This document shows positions 25,725 through 34,855 of a stretch of DNA of 64,000 bases, one piece after another. The translations under genes and the position numbers were made by a program. The notes under the pieces are model-generated. The model was not told the origin of the DNA. It did no database searches and worked only from the letters and a program-made list of their open reading frames with translations. This stretch comes from Rhizobium mayense (GTDB taxonomy: Bacteria; Pseudomonadota; Alphaproteobacteria; Rhizobiales; Rhizobiaceae): assembly GCF_030272705.1 (NCBI RefSeq), contig NZ_JARFYM010000005.1, positions 124,001 through 188,000 of the forward strand, in the 5' to 3' direction. Positions within the stretch are counted from its first letter, which is position 1; each line of letters starts with the position of its first letter.

Positions 25725-26672
25725 CTACGCCATGACAGGTGCCGGCATCCTCAGCCCGGTCAGCTGCTCAGACACCTGCCAAAGACGCCGCCAGATGGCT
25801 TTATTTTGTGCATACGGCACGATCTTGGCTCGCACAGGCGGCCCCTTCAATTCATAAAAGCCATCGGGACCGTACATGACGCCGCCCTCTGCGTCGGGCG
25901 ACGTCGCGGCGAAAAGCGTCGGTAACGCACCTGCCGCGGCGGACTGCGACAGGACCGGTTCCATCAATTTGCCGAACCGTTCAAGAAGGCCCGGCCTATC
26001 GCGACCCATGCGCGGGCCGGTGCTTTGCAGGCCGGTAACGGCGAAACCAGGATGGGCGGCCGTGCTCATCAGGCTCCAGCCCTCGGCGCAGGCGATCCGG
26101 TCGAATTCGAGGCTGAACATCAGCGTCGCCAGCTTCGACTGGCAATAGGCGCGCCAGGAACTGTAGCTCTTCTTCCATTGCAGATCGTCGAAATTGATCT
26201 TGCCGCTGCGGTGCGCCAGGCTGCTGACGGTAACCACACGCGGGTTCGCAGCGGCGAGGACTTTCGGCAGCAGCCTCATGTTCAGGGCGAAATGACCGAA
26301 ATAATTGGCTCCCATCTGCATCTCGAAACCATCTTCCGTTTCATGCCTGTCCGGAATGGCCATGACGCCGGCATTGTTGATGAGCAGGTCGATCTGCGGC
26401 ACGGAAGCACTGATGCGCTTGGCGGCGCGGGCAACGGAATCGAGGCTGGCGAGATCGAGCGGCTCGAAGGTGACGTCTGCGCCAGCCGTTGCCGCGCGGA
26501 TTTCGGCCAGCACTTCGGCACCTTTGCGTTCGTTGCGCGAGGCTATGATCACCTTGGCGCCGGCACCCGCCAGTGCTTTGGCGGTTTCGTAGCCGATGCC
26601 GCTGGTGGCACCGGTGACGAGGGCGATGCGGCCAACCTGCGAGGGAATGTCTTTCACGGTCCAATTCGGCAT
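25725..26672 (-). CDS. SDR oxidoreductase, retinol-dehydrogenase-like
   Basis: The protein has 315 residues and CGGAG lies before the ATG. TGATSGIG binds the nucleotide, SRNE follows strand 2 (NADP-type Arg), NNAGVM lies in the middle, and the catalytic residues are VSSLAH (Ser) then YCQSK (Tyr and Lys). The length and the insertion between them (WKKSYSSWRAY) are those of the retinol dehydrogenase/WW-domain oxidoreductase-like group. The substrate is unknown. It stands as a single gene whose upstream gap (26673-26885) is AT-rich and free of genes. Confidence 0.88.
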   Translation of the reverse strand: MPNWTVKDIPSQVGRIALVTGATSGIGYETAKALAGAGAKVIIASRNERKGAEVLAEIRAATAGADVTFEPLDLASLDSVARAAKRISASVPQIDLLINNAGVMAIPDRHETEDGFEMQMGANYFGHFALNMRLLPKVLAAANPRVVTVSSLAHRSGKINFDDLQWKKSYSSWRAYCQSKLATLMFSLEFDRIACAEGWSLMSTAAHPGFAVTGLQSTGPRMGRDRPGLLERFGKLMEPVLSQSAAAGALPTLFAATSPDAEGGVMYGPDGFYELKGPPVRAKIVPYAQNKAIWRRLWQVSEQLTGLRMPAPVMA

Positions 26673-26885
26673 GAGGATCTCCGGAGAGCAATTTCAGATA
26701 TTCTGTATCTGGTACATTATTGCATTTAATGCAAAAATACAATAGATAAAGCACAGCTCGCGATTATGGCTTGCATATCAGCAATATTGGCCGCGCAATT
26801 GCCCGCCGTGCCTTCGAATTGCCACGCTGCTCGGACGTGAATCGCGTCCATATTCGATATCTTTGCTGCAGATTGGATTCCTGGA

Positions 26886-27584
26886 ATGACGACAAAGACG
26901 ACATGTGCCGATTTCGTTCAGTTCTTCCGCTCCTGGGTGAGCGATCCGATGCGTGTCGCGGCGATCGCGCCGTCCGGCGAGCGGTTGGCCCGGCTGATGA
27001 CGCAGGAGATCGAGCCGCTCAATGGCCCGATCCTTGAGCTCGGCCCCGGCACCGGCGTCTTCACGCGTGCGCTGCTCGCCCGCGGCATCCCTGAAACTGA
27101 CCTGACGTTGATCGAATTCGGCGAGGAATTTGCCGTCCGGCTGCGCGGCCGCTTTCCCGAGGCGCGCGTGGTGCAAATGGATGCGGCTCAGCTCGCACAA
27201 TGCGGCCTGTTTGCCGATGCACCCTTCGGCGCCGTCGTCAGCGGCCTCCCGTTGCTCTCTATGTCTCCGGACAAGATCGCCGCGATCATCGGCGGTGCCT
27301 TTGCGACGATGAGGTCCGGCGCTGTCTTCTATCAGTTCACTTACGGCCCACGCTGTCCGGTGCCGCGGCCGATCCTCGATCGTCTCGGCCTGAAAGCGGC
27401 GCGCGTCGGCAGCACGGTACGCAACATTCCGCCGGCTGGCGTCTACCGGATTTCGCGCAGAAAATCGTTAGAGATCTCGATCGATCGCTCCAAATATCCT
27501 AGCAGGGAAGAGAATGCCGGAATCGCGGTTCCTGCTGCGGAGACCGGTGCGGCCGACATGGAACGGCCGGAAGCGGGTGCGTAG
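26886..27584 (+). CDS. PmtA-like phospholipid N-methyltransferase family protein
   Basis: The protein has 232 residues. The SAM motif ILELGPGTG is at 49-57, IEFGEEFA follows strand 2, and SGLPLLSM occupies the motif IV position. The N-terminus FFRSWVSDPMRVAAIAPSG is typical of the Sinorhizobium-type PmtA group, which converts phosphatidylethanolamine to phosphatidylcholine at the inner membrane. Rhizobia often hold several such paralogues, so activity on phospholipid is likely but not certain. The C-terminal 25 residues are extra and low in complexity. A TetR gene follows after 14 bp and is probably co-transcribed. Confidence 0.74.
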   Translation: MTTKTTCADFVQFFRSWVSDPMRVAAIAPSGERLARLMTQEIEPLNGPILELGPGTGVFTRALLARGIPETDLTLIEFGEEFAVRLRGRFPEARVVQMDAAQLAQCGLFADAPFGAVVSGLPLLSMSPDKIAAIIGGAFATMRSGAVFYQFTYGPRCPVPRPILDRLGLKAARVGSTVRNIPPAGVYRISRRKSLEISIDRSKYPSREENAGIAVPAAETGAADMERPEAGA

Positions 27585-27598
27585 AGTGGGGGGAGTTC

Positions 27599-28252
27599 AT
27601 GGCGGATGTGAAAGAGATCGACGGCGAAGTGAAGGAAGGTCGGCGCGAACGCAAGCGCCGCCAGACGCGCGAGCGCATCGAGGCGGTGGCCCTGACGCTG
27701 TTCCTTGAACGCGGCTTCGACGGCACGACGATCGAGGACATCACCGAGGCCGCCGATGTCTCCAAGCGCAGCTTCTTCGATTATTTTCCGAGCAAGGAAG
27801 AGGTGGTTTTCGCCTGGCAAGACAGCTTCTCCGGCGATCTGGCCGATGCCATCGCTGCGCAGCCCAAGGATGCATCGATCGTCGAAGTCATTGAGGGCGC
27901 TCTAAGCTCGGCGCTGCTTGCCGCCACGTCGGATCCGCAGCGCCTCGCCTTGGCAGCCTTGATCCGCGATACGCCGGCGCTTTGCGCCCGCGATCAGTTG
28001 AAATATGCCAAACTGGAACGAAAGCTGACGGATGCGCTTTTCGCTCGCTCCGGTGGCGGCGAAGAGGAGCGGTTCCGCCTGCGCCTGCTGTCGACGATCG
28101 TCGTCAGCGCGCTGCGCATCGGTGGGGAGCGCTGGAACGAAGGGCCGCGGGAGCTGTCGCTACAGGATTTCGCCCGTCACGTGCTCGAACAGCTCTGGAC
28201 CGCACTTGCCGATCTCGGCAGTTTGTTGCGGCAACGCAAACCCAATCGTTGA
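27599..28252 (+). CDS. TetR-family regulator
   Basis: The protein has 217 residues. The N-terminal helix-turn-helix spans about 25-65 (RIEAVALTLFLERGFDGTTIEDITEAADV then SKRSFFDYFPSKEEV), the classic TetR pattern. The C-terminal ligand domain is helical and unassigned. GGGGGAG precedes the ATG. It follows the PmtA-like gene by 14 bp and converges with a LysR gene whose stop is 2 bp away. It may control the methyltransferase gene. Confidence 0.9.
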   Translation: MADVKEIDGEVKEGRRERKRRQTRERIEAVALTLFLERGFDGTTIEDITEAADVSKRSFFDYFPSKEEVVFAWQDSFSGDLADAIAAQPKDASIVEVIEGALSSALLAATSDPQRLALAALIRDTPALCARDQLKYAKLERKLTDALFARSGGGEEERFRLRLLSTIVVSALRIGGERWNEGPRELSLQDFARHVLEQLWTALADLGSLLRQRKPNR

Positions 28253-28254
28253 TT

Positions 28255-29184
28255 TTAGGTCAGGGCACCTGCCGTTTGCGGAGGTTCGACGTGCCGCCGC
28301 TGGCGCAGGAAGTCGATCAACGCCCGGAGTTTCGCCGGCACGCGGCGCCGGTCGGGGTAATATAGCGTCAGGCCGGCGAGCGCCGGACTCCAGTCGGAGA
28401 GGATGCGTACCAGCCGCCCGTCGTCGAGAAAGCGGTCGATATAGCCGTTGATCATGTAGGCGATGCCGATGCCGTCGAGTGCTGCCTGCGTCAGCGCCGC
28501 GGAATCGTTGAGGATCAGCCGGCCGTTGACGGCAAGCTCGATCTTCTCGCCACCCTTTTCGAATTCCCATCGCTCGACTTGGCCGCTGGATGAATGGCGA
28601 AAGCCGATGCAATTGTGGTTGAGGAGATCGCGCGGATGTTTCGGAATTCCGTGTCGGCCGAGATAGCTGGGCGCGGCAATGATATGGGCCGATATCGCCG
28701 GGCCGATCTTCACCGCCACCATGTCGCGCTGCACCAGATCGCCAAAGCGGATGCCGGCATCGAAGCCTTGGCCGACGATATCGACCAACGACCCCTCGAT
28801 GCGCACCTCCAACTCGATTTCCGGATAGGCATCGAGGAAATCGCGCAGGATCGGTTGAAGCGCGATCATATAGCCGGCGCGCGCCACGTTGATGCGCAGC
28901 AGTCCGGCCGGCCTGTCGACGGACTCGCCAAGCTCCTGGGCAGCGGCGGTGAGATCATGCACGGCGGGAACGACGCGTTCGAGATAGCGCAAGCCAGCCT
29001 CGGTCAGGCTGACGCTGCGGGTGGTGCGGTTGAAGAGCGCCAGCCGCATCCGGCCCTCCAGCTTGCTGATCGACTGGCTGACCGCCGAGGGCGACACGCC
29101 GAGACGCACGGCCGCCGCTGAAAAGCTCTTTTCCTCTGCGACGATGACGAAGGTCACCAGCCCGTCCAACACGTCCTGCCGCAT
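28255..29184 (-). CDS. LysR-family regulator, divergent from SDR/aldo-keto reductase genes
   Basis: The protein has 309 residues. The winged helix is at about 18-45 (SFSAAAVRLGVSPSAVSQSISKLEGRM) and FNRTTRSVSLTEAG completes the wing. The effector domain shows GFDAGIRFGD and MVAVKIGP, features of the subgroup that often controls neighbouring oxidoreductase genes. It is divergent from the SDR at 29316 across 131 bp. It is clearly related to the LysR at 31133-32041 (same FNRTTRSVSLTEAG and WEFE segments), so the two arose by duplication together with their SDR partners. Confidence 0.92.
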   Translation of the reverse strand: MRQDVLDGLVTFVIVAEEKSFSAAAVRLGVSPSAVSQSISKLEGRMRLALFNRTTRSVSLTEAGLRYLERVVPAVHDLTAAAQELGESVDRPAGLLRINVARAGYMIALQPILRDFLDAYPEIELEVRIEGSLVDIVGQGFDAGIRFGDLVQRDMVAVKIGPAISAHIIAAPSYLGRHGIPKHPRDLLNHNCIGFRHSSSGQVERWEFEKGGEKIELAVNGRLILNDSAALTQAALDGIGIAYMINGYIDRFLDDGRLVRILSDWSPALAGLTLYYPDRRRVPAKLRALIDFLRQRRHVEPPQTAGALT

Positions 29185-29315
29185 GTATGCTCTCCGAACG
29201 ATTCACTTTTGCTGGAAATTAATCAGTTTTTCTAAAAAGGTCATCTCCGATTGATGAGATTATCGAAAATGTCGCCTTGGCCTATGTTGACCTCATTCAA
29301 CAGGGAGATATCGCC

Positions 29316-30164
29316 ATGTCCGACACAAAATCCGATACCAAGACCTTTTTCATCACCGGCGTTTCCTCGGGCTTCGGGCGGGCGCTTGCCGAGGCCGCTC
29401 TTGCCGCGGGCCATAAGGTTGTCGGCACACTGCGCAAGGAAGCCGACCGCGCCGCGTTCGAAGCGCTGAAACCGGGCTTTGCCTTCGGCAAGCTGCTCGA
29501 CGTCACCGACACCGCCGCCATCGCGCCCGCCGTCGCTGCGGTCGAAAACGAGATCGGCCCGATCGACGTTCTCGTCAACAATGCCGGCTATGGGCATGAA
29601 GGTCTGGTCGAGGAATCGACGATCGACGAGTTGCGCCGCCAGTTCGAAGTCAATGTCTTCGGGCCTGTTGCCGTCATCCAGGCGGTATTGCCCTATATGC
29701 GCAAGCGCCGGGCCGGCCACATCCTCAACATCACATCGATGGGCGGCCTCATCACGCTTCCCGGCATTTCCTTCTATCACGGCAGCAAGTTCGCGCTGGA
29801 GGGGATTTCCGAAAGCCTCGGGAAAGAGGTCAAGAGCTTCGGCATTCATGTGACCGCCATCGAGCCCGGCGGCTTCCGCACCGATTGGGCCGGCCGTTCG
29901 ATGGTGCGCGCCGAGCGCTCGATCCCCGATTATGACGAAGTCTTCGAACCGCTTCGTCAGCGCCGCCTCGAACGCAGCGGCAAACAGCCCGGCGACCCGA
30001 AGAAGGCTGCGCAAGTTATGCTGCAGCTCATTGCATCCGACAAACCGCCGACCCATCTCCTGTTAGGCCGCGACGCCATCAGTCTCGTTCGCGAAAAGCT
30101 TGGCCTGCTGAAAAGCGAGTTCGACGCCTGGGAACAAGTCTCGGCTTCTACGGATTTTGAATAA
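29316..30164 (+). CDS. Short-chain dehydrogenase/reductase, paralogue of the SDR at 2129
   Basis: The protein has 282 residues from the ATG at 29316 (GGGAG 8 nt upstream); 13 codons of upstream frame are excluded. The cofactor motif is TGVSSGFG, followed by NNAGYGHEG, the catalytic NITSMGG and the FYHGSK catalytic Tyr/Lys. It aligns along its length with the SDR at 2129-2971, including the terminal segment ASTDFE/RSTDFG. An aldo-keto reductase gene starts 29 bp later, so both are likely co-transcribed under the divergent LysR. The substrate is unknown. Confidence 0.9.
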   Translation: MSDTKSDTKTFFITGVSSGFGRALAEAALAAGHKVVGTLRKEADRAAFEALKPGFAFGKLLDVTDTAAIAPAVAAVENEIGPIDVLVNNAGYGHEGLVEESTIDELRRQFEVNVFGPVAVIQAVLPYMRKRRAGHILNITSMGGLITLPGISFYHGSKFALEGISESLGKEVKSFGIHVTAIEPGGFRTDWAGRSMVRAERSIPDYDEVFEPLRQRRLERSGKQPGDPKKAAQVMLQLIASDKPPTHLLLGRDAISLVREKLGLLKSEFDAWEQVSASTDFE

Positions 30165-30192
30165 CGTCAACCAAACTACAGGGACGAAAACC

Positions 30193-31074
30193 ATGTCAGA
30201 TTTCAACGCAGCCAAGTCCGGTCAATTCAAGATCGGCGGGGATCTCACCGTCAATCGCCTGGGCTTCGGCGCAATGCGCATCACCGGCTCCGGCATCTGG
30301 GGCGAGCCGGAGGATCACGACGAAGCCGTCCGCACTCTCAAGCGCCTCCCGGATCTCGGCATCGACTTTATCGATACGGCCGATTCCTACGGTCCCGACG
30401 TTTCCGAACGTCTGATCAAGGAAGCGCTGCACCCTTACGACAACAAGGTTGTGATCGCCACCAAGGGAGGGCTGACCCGCACTGGGCCTAACCTCTGGGT
30501 TCCCGTCGGCCGCCCGGAGTATCTGATCCAGCAGGCGCATAAGAGCCTGCGCAATCTCGGTGTCGAACAGATCGATCTCTGGCAACTTCACCGCATCGAC
30601 CCCAAGGTGCCGGCAGCCGAACAGTTCGATGCGGTCAAGTCGCTGCTCGATGCCAAGATTATCCGCCATGCAGGCGTCAGCGAAGTGTCAGTCTCCGACA
30701 TCGAAGCCGCTTCGAAGTACTTCAAGGTGGTGACGGTGCAGAACCGCTATAATCTCGTCGACCGCACCAGCGAAGACGTGCTCGATTATTGCGCAAAGCA
30801 CAATATCGGCTTCATCCCCTGGTTCCCGCTTGCTGCCGGCGATCTCGCCAAGGAGGGCTCGTTGCTCGATATCATCGCGAAGAAGCACGGCGCTGCTCCG
30901 AGCCAGATCGCCCTCGCCTGGGTTCTGAAGCGCAGCCCCGTCATGCTGCCGATCCCCGGCACCGGCAAGGTCAAGCATCTCGAAGAGAACACTGCGGCGG
31001 TAAACATCACGCTGTCCGATGAAGAGTTCTCCGCGCTCGATGCCGAAGGCAACAAGGCATTTGCCGCTAGTTGA
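30193..31074 (+). CDS. Aldo/keto reductase
   Basis: The 293-residue NADPH-dependent oxidoreductase has a TIM-barrel fold. The start is the ATG at 30193 with GGGACG upstream. The catalytic tetrad can be seen: Asp and Tyr in [12 protein letters not shown], Lys in VIATKGG and His in LWQLHRID. The cofactor tail site is near [14 protein letters not shown]. The length is normal for the bacterial YajO/pyridoxal-reductase-like group. It forms an operon with the SDR before it, which points to carbonyl detoxification or interconversion of an unknown substrate. Confidence 0.92.
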   Translation: MSDFNAAKSGQFKIGGDLTVNRLGFGAMRITGSGIWGEPEDHDEAVRTLKRLPDLGIDFIDTADSYGPDVSERLIKEALHPYDNKVVIATKGGLTRTGPNLWVPVGRPEYLIQQAHKSLRNLGVEQIDLWQLHRIDPKVPAAEQFDAVKSLLDAKIIRHAGVSEVSVSDIEAASKYFKVVTVQNRYNLVDRTSEDVLDYCAKHNIGFIPWFPLAAGDLAKEGSLLDIIAKKHGAAPSQIALAWVLKRSPVMLPIPGTGKVKHLEENTAAVNITLSDEEFSALDAEGNKAFAAS

Positions 31075-31132
31075 CGGCTGCCTTAAATAAATAAATGAGT
31101 GAAGGGGCGGTCGCTGACGAAGCGGCCGCCGC

Positions 31133-32041
31133 TTATGCTTTGGTCATCTCCCGGATGACGCCGACAAACGCCTTGAGCCCTGCCGGCACATGGCGATGTC
31201 TCGGGTAGTACAGGCATATTCCCGGAAACGGCGGCGTCCAGTCTTCCAGCAGGTGGACGAGCTTGCCCTCGGCGAGACCGAGTGCCGCGGTGCGTTCGGT
31301 CATGTAACCGATGCCGGCGCCGCCGAGCACGGCTTCCAGCATCAGCTCGGCACTCTGCAGTGTCATCGGCCCTTGAACGTCGAGACGGATTTCCTGGCCA
31401 TGGCGTTCGAATTCCCAGCGATAGACCGTGCCGCTCGGCAGGCGCAGGCGGATACAGTCATGCGCCAGCAGATCCTGCGGCGTCTCCGGCCGCCCGCGTT
31501 TTTCGATATAAGAACGGGCGGCGGTGACGATCAGCCGCTCCTCGGCTTTCAGCATCACGGCAACCATGTCCTGCGGCACGGTTTCGGCAATGCGGATGCC
31601 CGCATCGAAGCCATCGGCAACGATGTCGATCATCTTGCCCTCGGTGACGATGTCGACATGCACGTCGGGAAAGCGCCGATGAAATTCCAACACGAAGGGC
31701 ATCAGCAGTCCGCGCGCCGCGCCCTCGGCGGTGTTGATGCGCAGTGTTCCTGTCGGCGTGGCGCGGAATTGGTTGACCGCTTCCATCGCATCCGAAATCT
31801 CCCTGAGCGCCGGGCCCACCCGGCTCAGAAACTCCTCGCCCGCCTCCGTCAGCGAGACACTGCGGGTGGTGCGATTGAAGAGCTTTACGCCCATTCGCGC
31901 CTCCAGCGTCGCGATCGCGTGGCTAAGTGCGGAGGCCGACATGCCGAGTTCGCGGGCGGCTACGCGAAAATTCCGCGCCGCGGCAACGGCAGCCACGGCG
32001 TTCAATTCCACAAGGCCGGTCTTCTGCCCAGTTTTGCTCAT
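31133..32041 (-). CDS. LysR-family regulator, divergent from an SDR
   Basis: The protein has 302 residues from the ATG at 32041; ten codons of upstream frame lack a ribosome site. The DNA-binding part is NFRVAARELGMSASALSHAIATLE with FNRTTRSVSLTEAG, and the effector domain has GFDAGIRIAE and QDMVAVML. It is a close relative of the LysR at 28255-29184. The SDR at 32151 diverges from it across 109 bp, which makes this the third LysR/SDR pair in the window. Confidence 0.91.
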   Translation of the reverse strand: MSKTGQKTGLVELNAVAAVAAARNFRVAARELGMSASALSHAIATLEARMGVKLFNRTTRSVSLTEAGEEFLSRVGPALREISDAMEAVNQFRATPTGTLRINTAEGAARGLLMPFVLEFHRRFPDVHVDIVTEGKMIDIVADGFDAGIRIAETVPQDMVAVMLKAEERLIVTAARSYIEKRGRPETPQDLLAHDCIRLRLPSGTVYRWEFERHGQEIRLDVQGPMTLQSAELMLEAVLGGAGIGYMTERTAALGLAEGKLVHLLEDWTPPFPGICLYYPRHRHVPAGLKAFVGVIREMTKA

Positions 32042-32150
32042 TGTACGATTTCTCTCATCACCGCATGCCACAATATGCCGCTTATTCGCATAGTTCTAAC
32101 GCATTATCTCTTGCCCGAAAGCGAATCCTTCGAGCGAGAAAGGCAAGACG

Positions 32151-32984
32151 ATGCAAAAAACAGTTCTAATCACCGGCGCGTCCTCCGGAATCGGCAAGGC
32201 GTCAGCCAAACTCTTCCACGGCAAGGGCTGGAACGTCGTCGCCACCATGCGATCGCCTGATAAGGAGACCGAGCTGACAGCGCTCGACGATGTGCTAGTC
32301 ACCTGGCTCGACGTCTCCGATCAGCAAAGCATCGCAGCCGCAGTCAGCGCCGGCATCGACCGTTTCGACAGAATCGACGCGCTGGTCAATAATGCCGGCT
32401 ATGGTCAATACGGCGTCTTCGAAGGCGTGCCGCCGGAAAAGATCAGGCAGCAGTTCGACGTCAATGTCTTCGGCGTCATGGACGTCACGCGTGCCATCCT
32501 GCCGCACTTGCGTGCCAACAGAGCGGGCACGATCGTAAATGTCAGCTCCGGCGCCGGCCTCTTCACCCTGCCGATGATCTCGCTCTATTGCGCCAGCAAG
32601 TTTGCGCTGGAAGGATTTACCGAGGCGCTGGCCTATGAGCTGCTCGACCTCAATATCGGCGTCAAGCTGGTCATTCCGCATGGCGGTGTCAGCGAAACCA
32701 GGTTCAGCCAGCGCTCCGCCGAGGACAATGCCCTTGCCGACATGCCTGCCGATTATGCGCCGTTCGTCGCCAATATGGCAAAGGCCTTCACCAATATGAC
32801 CGCAGCCCGCAAGATCACGTCCGCCGATGTCGCCGATGTCATCTACGAATCAGTGACGGATGGGAGTGATCGCCTGCGTTATCTCATCGGCGATGATGCC
32901 CGCGGATTCATCAGGGCACGCCGCGAAATGACGGATCACGACTATGTGAAATTCATGCGTTCGTATTTTGCGGCTGTAAAATAG
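32151..32984 (+). CDS. Short-chain dehydrogenase/reductase
   Basis: The protein has 277 residues. TGASSGIG binds NAD(P), NNAGYGQYG follows, the catalytic Ser is in NVSSGAG and the Tyr/Lys are in YCASK. The central GYGxxGxxE and QQFDVNVFG patterns are shared with the SDRs at 2129 and 29316, but the C-terminal third differs, so it is a more distant relative. GAAAGG precedes the ATG. The divergent LysR gene is the likely regulator. The substrate is unknown. Confidence 0.9.
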   Translation: MQKTVLITGASSGIGKASAKLFHGKGWNVVATMRSPDKETELTALDDVLVTWLDVSDQQSIAAAVSAGIDRFDRIDALVNNAGYGQYGVFEGVPPEKIRQQFDVNVFGVMDVTRAILPHLRANRAGTIVNVSSGAGLFTLPMISLYCASKFALEGFTEALAYELLDLNIGVKLVIPHGGVSETRFSQRSAEDNALADMPADYAPFVANMAKAFTNMTAARKITSADVADVIYESVTDGSDRLRYLIGDDARGFIRARREMTDHDYVKFMRSYFAAVK

Positions 32985-33114
32985 GCGCTGAAATGCTCGA
33001 ATTGCAGGTGATATGCGGCATTTGCGGTCCATGAGGATAGAAGCTTTGCATTTCGTGCATTGCTGCATTGCGAAAGCCGGTCTGTTAATGCCTGCCCGGC
33101 AGTTATATCTACCC

Positions 33115-33240
33115 CCTCGAAGGCAGCGCATCTCCTCCTCCCAGCGCTCCTTCATAGATTGGCAACACTCCTCCTCCTCCCAGTTGCCAATCCGGATCAA
33201 GAGCCCGATGCATCCTCCTCCCGCATCGGGCTCTTTTTAT
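33115..33240 (+). ncRNA. Three-hairpin small RNA with CTCCTCCC loops (cuckoo/alpha-r14-like)
   Basis: Three successive stem-loops are visible. The first has stem AGCGC (33125-33129) with GCGCT (33144-33148) and a loop holding CTCCTCCTCCC. The second has a 10-bp stem (33157-33166 with 33183-33192) and a 16-nt loop holding CTCCTCCTCCTCCC. The third has a 12-bp stem (33200-33211 with 33223-33234), loop ATCCTCCTCCC and a run of five T: a terminator. Every loop thus exposes an anti-Shine-Dalgarno sequence, the hallmark of the alpha-r14/cuckoo small RNAs (CcsR in Rhodobacter), which bind ribosome sites of many mRNAs. The 5' end is estimated from a TTATAT box at 33103-33108. The usual DUF1127 neighbour is not seen. 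Confidence 0.78.
33200..33240 (+). terminator. Terminator hairpin of the small RNA
   Basis: A perfect 12-bp stem, AGAGCCCGATGC with GCATCGGGCTCT, is followed by TTTTT. Unusually its 11-nt loop carries the same CCTCCTCCC motif as the two upstream hairpins. Confidence 0.9.
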
Positions 33241-33419
33241 TTCTCCTGTTTGTCCAAATTCTCCCCGGCCACTTTCTTCCAACCCACCGTTGCGCCTTTG
33301 CCTCGCCGCGACGAATTAGCATTACATCACGTTGCGAAGACGGCGAACGCGGCTTGCGCCATGACCTTCCATGCTTAGAGTGCCGCGACATCGAAGCTGT
33401 GATGAAGAGGGTCTGCGCG

Positions 33420-34724
33420 ATGCGGCGCATGGAAGATGCTGGCAAATGGGGAAAGACCTTCTTCCGGGCTATCGTAGTCGTCGCAGCGCTGTCCTTGACC
33501 GCCTGTGGCGGCCGTCCCATCGGTGTCATGAAGCCGGTAGTCGAAAATGTTCCGGGCACCTCCAAGGTCGATCTGCTGGTCGCCACCACCCGTCTGCCGG
33601 ACAAGAATCCGGCGATCCTGTTTTCCGGAGAACGCGGTCCTGATCTGAAGGTGGATGCCATCACCGTCTCGATCCCGCCGGAGGCCAATCGCAAGGTCGG
33701 CCAAGTGCAATGGCCGAGCCGGCTGCCCGGCGATCCCCTAAAGAATTTCGTCACGACCTCGGTACAGCCGATGATGAGTGTGGCCGACGATCATGCCTGG
33801 CTGCGCACGCATCTGCCGAAGAGCAAGCGCGTGCTGATTTTTGTGCACGGCTTCAACAATCGCTATGAGGATTCGGTCTATCGCTTCGCACAGATCGTCC
33901 ATGATTCCCATGCCGATGTCGCGCAGGTCGTTTTCACCTGGCCGTCGCGCGCCAGCATTTTCGACTATGCCTACGACAAGGAAAGCGCCAACTATTCCCG
34001 CGATGCGCTGGAGGAGCTACTACATCGCGCTGCCTCCAACCCGTCTGTCGGCGATGTCACCGTCATGGCCCACTCCATGGGCACCTGGCTTGCTGTCGAA
34101 GCTCTGAGGCAGATGGCAATCCGCGACGGCCGTGTCGCACCGAAGATCAAGAACGTTATCCTCGCGTCTCCTGACCTCGACGTGAATGTCTTCGGTCAGC
34201 AATTTACAGCGCTCGGTAAGGACCCGCCGCATTTCACCCTGTTCGTCTCGCGAGACGACCGCGCGCTATCGCTGTCGCGCCGCATCTCCGGCAATGTCGA
34301 CCGCCTTGGCCAGATCGACCCGACCGTCGAGCCCTATCGCAGCGCGCTGGAAAAGCACGGCATCACCGTGCTCGATCTCACCAAGCTCAAGACCGGCGAC
34401 AGTCTGAACCACGGCAAATTCGCCGAGAGCCCGGAGGTGGTCAAGCTGATCGGCGACCGTTTGATCGAGGGCCAGACGATCACCGATTCCGATGTCGGCA
34501 TTGGCGAAGCGGTCGGCGCGGTCGCCATCGGCGCGGCTCAGACGGTCGGCAGCGCGGCCAGTGTGGCCGTTAGCGCGCCGATCGCAATCTTCGATCCGCG
34601 CACGCGCCAGAACTATGGGGAGCAGATCCGCCGTCTCGGTGCGTCTGCCGGCAATACCGTCGGCTCCGTTGGCGATAGCGTCCAGACGACCGGCAGCAAC
34701 GTCGGGGCTGCAGTCGGCCAATAG
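33420..34724 (+). CDS. Lipoprotein alpha/beta hydrolase, DUF900 family
   Basis: The protein has 434 residues from the ATG at 33420, with AGAGGG 8 nt upstream; ATGs at 33402 and 33429 are alternatives, and the frame further upstream runs through the small RNA. A membrane-targeting N-terminus ends in the lipobox LTAC (Cys about 27). The hydrolase core shows FVHGFNN (oxyanion strand), AHSMGTWL with the nucleophile Ser, SPDLDVNVF for the acidic residue and a late His in LNHGKF. The C-terminal 100 residues are Gly/Ala/Ser-rich with repeated GxxVG units. It is probably a periplasm-facing esterase or lipase-like enzyme of unknown substrate. Confidence 0.86.
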   Translation: MRRMEDAGKWGKTFFRAIVVVAALSLTACGGRPIGVMKPVVENVPGTSKVDLLVATTRLPDKNPAILFSGERGPDLKVDAITVSIPPEANRKVGQVQWPSRLPGDPLKNFVTTSVQPMMSVADDHAWLRTHLPKSKRVLIFVHGFNNRYEDSVYRFAQIVHDSHADVAQVVFTWPSRASIFDYAYDKESANYSRDALEELLHRAASNPSVGDVTVMAHSMGTWLAVEALRQMAIRDGRVAPKIKNVILASPDLDVNVFGQQFTALGKDPPHFTLFVSRDDRALSLSRRISGNVDRLGQIDPTVEPYRSALEKHGITVLDLTKLKTGDSLNHGKFAESPEVVKLIGDRLIEGQTITDSDVGIGEAVGAVAIGAAQTVGSAASVAVSAPIAIFDPRTRQNYGEQIRRLGASAGNTVGSVGDSVQTTGSNVGAAVGQ

Positions 34725-34855
34725 ATCGCCGCCGGAGAGCCGCAAAAAGATCGTAGCCAGTCGAATCGATCTGATATATCACAGAGTCGGAATGTCGGAC
34801 CAGGCCGCTTGAGAGCGGCCCGCAGCCCTACGACATTCTGCAGGTGGATTTGCGG

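Noticed and set aside
33130..33222. CTCCTCC runs as a plain microsatellite or CRISPR-like repeat
   Set aside because: Each run lies exactly in the loop of a perfect stem and the spacing is irregular; structure explains them better.
33060..33419. N-terminal extension of the DUF900 lipoprotein through the small RNA
   Set aside because: It would read through three hairpins and a terminator, and would bury the lipobox signal peptide behind 120 residues.
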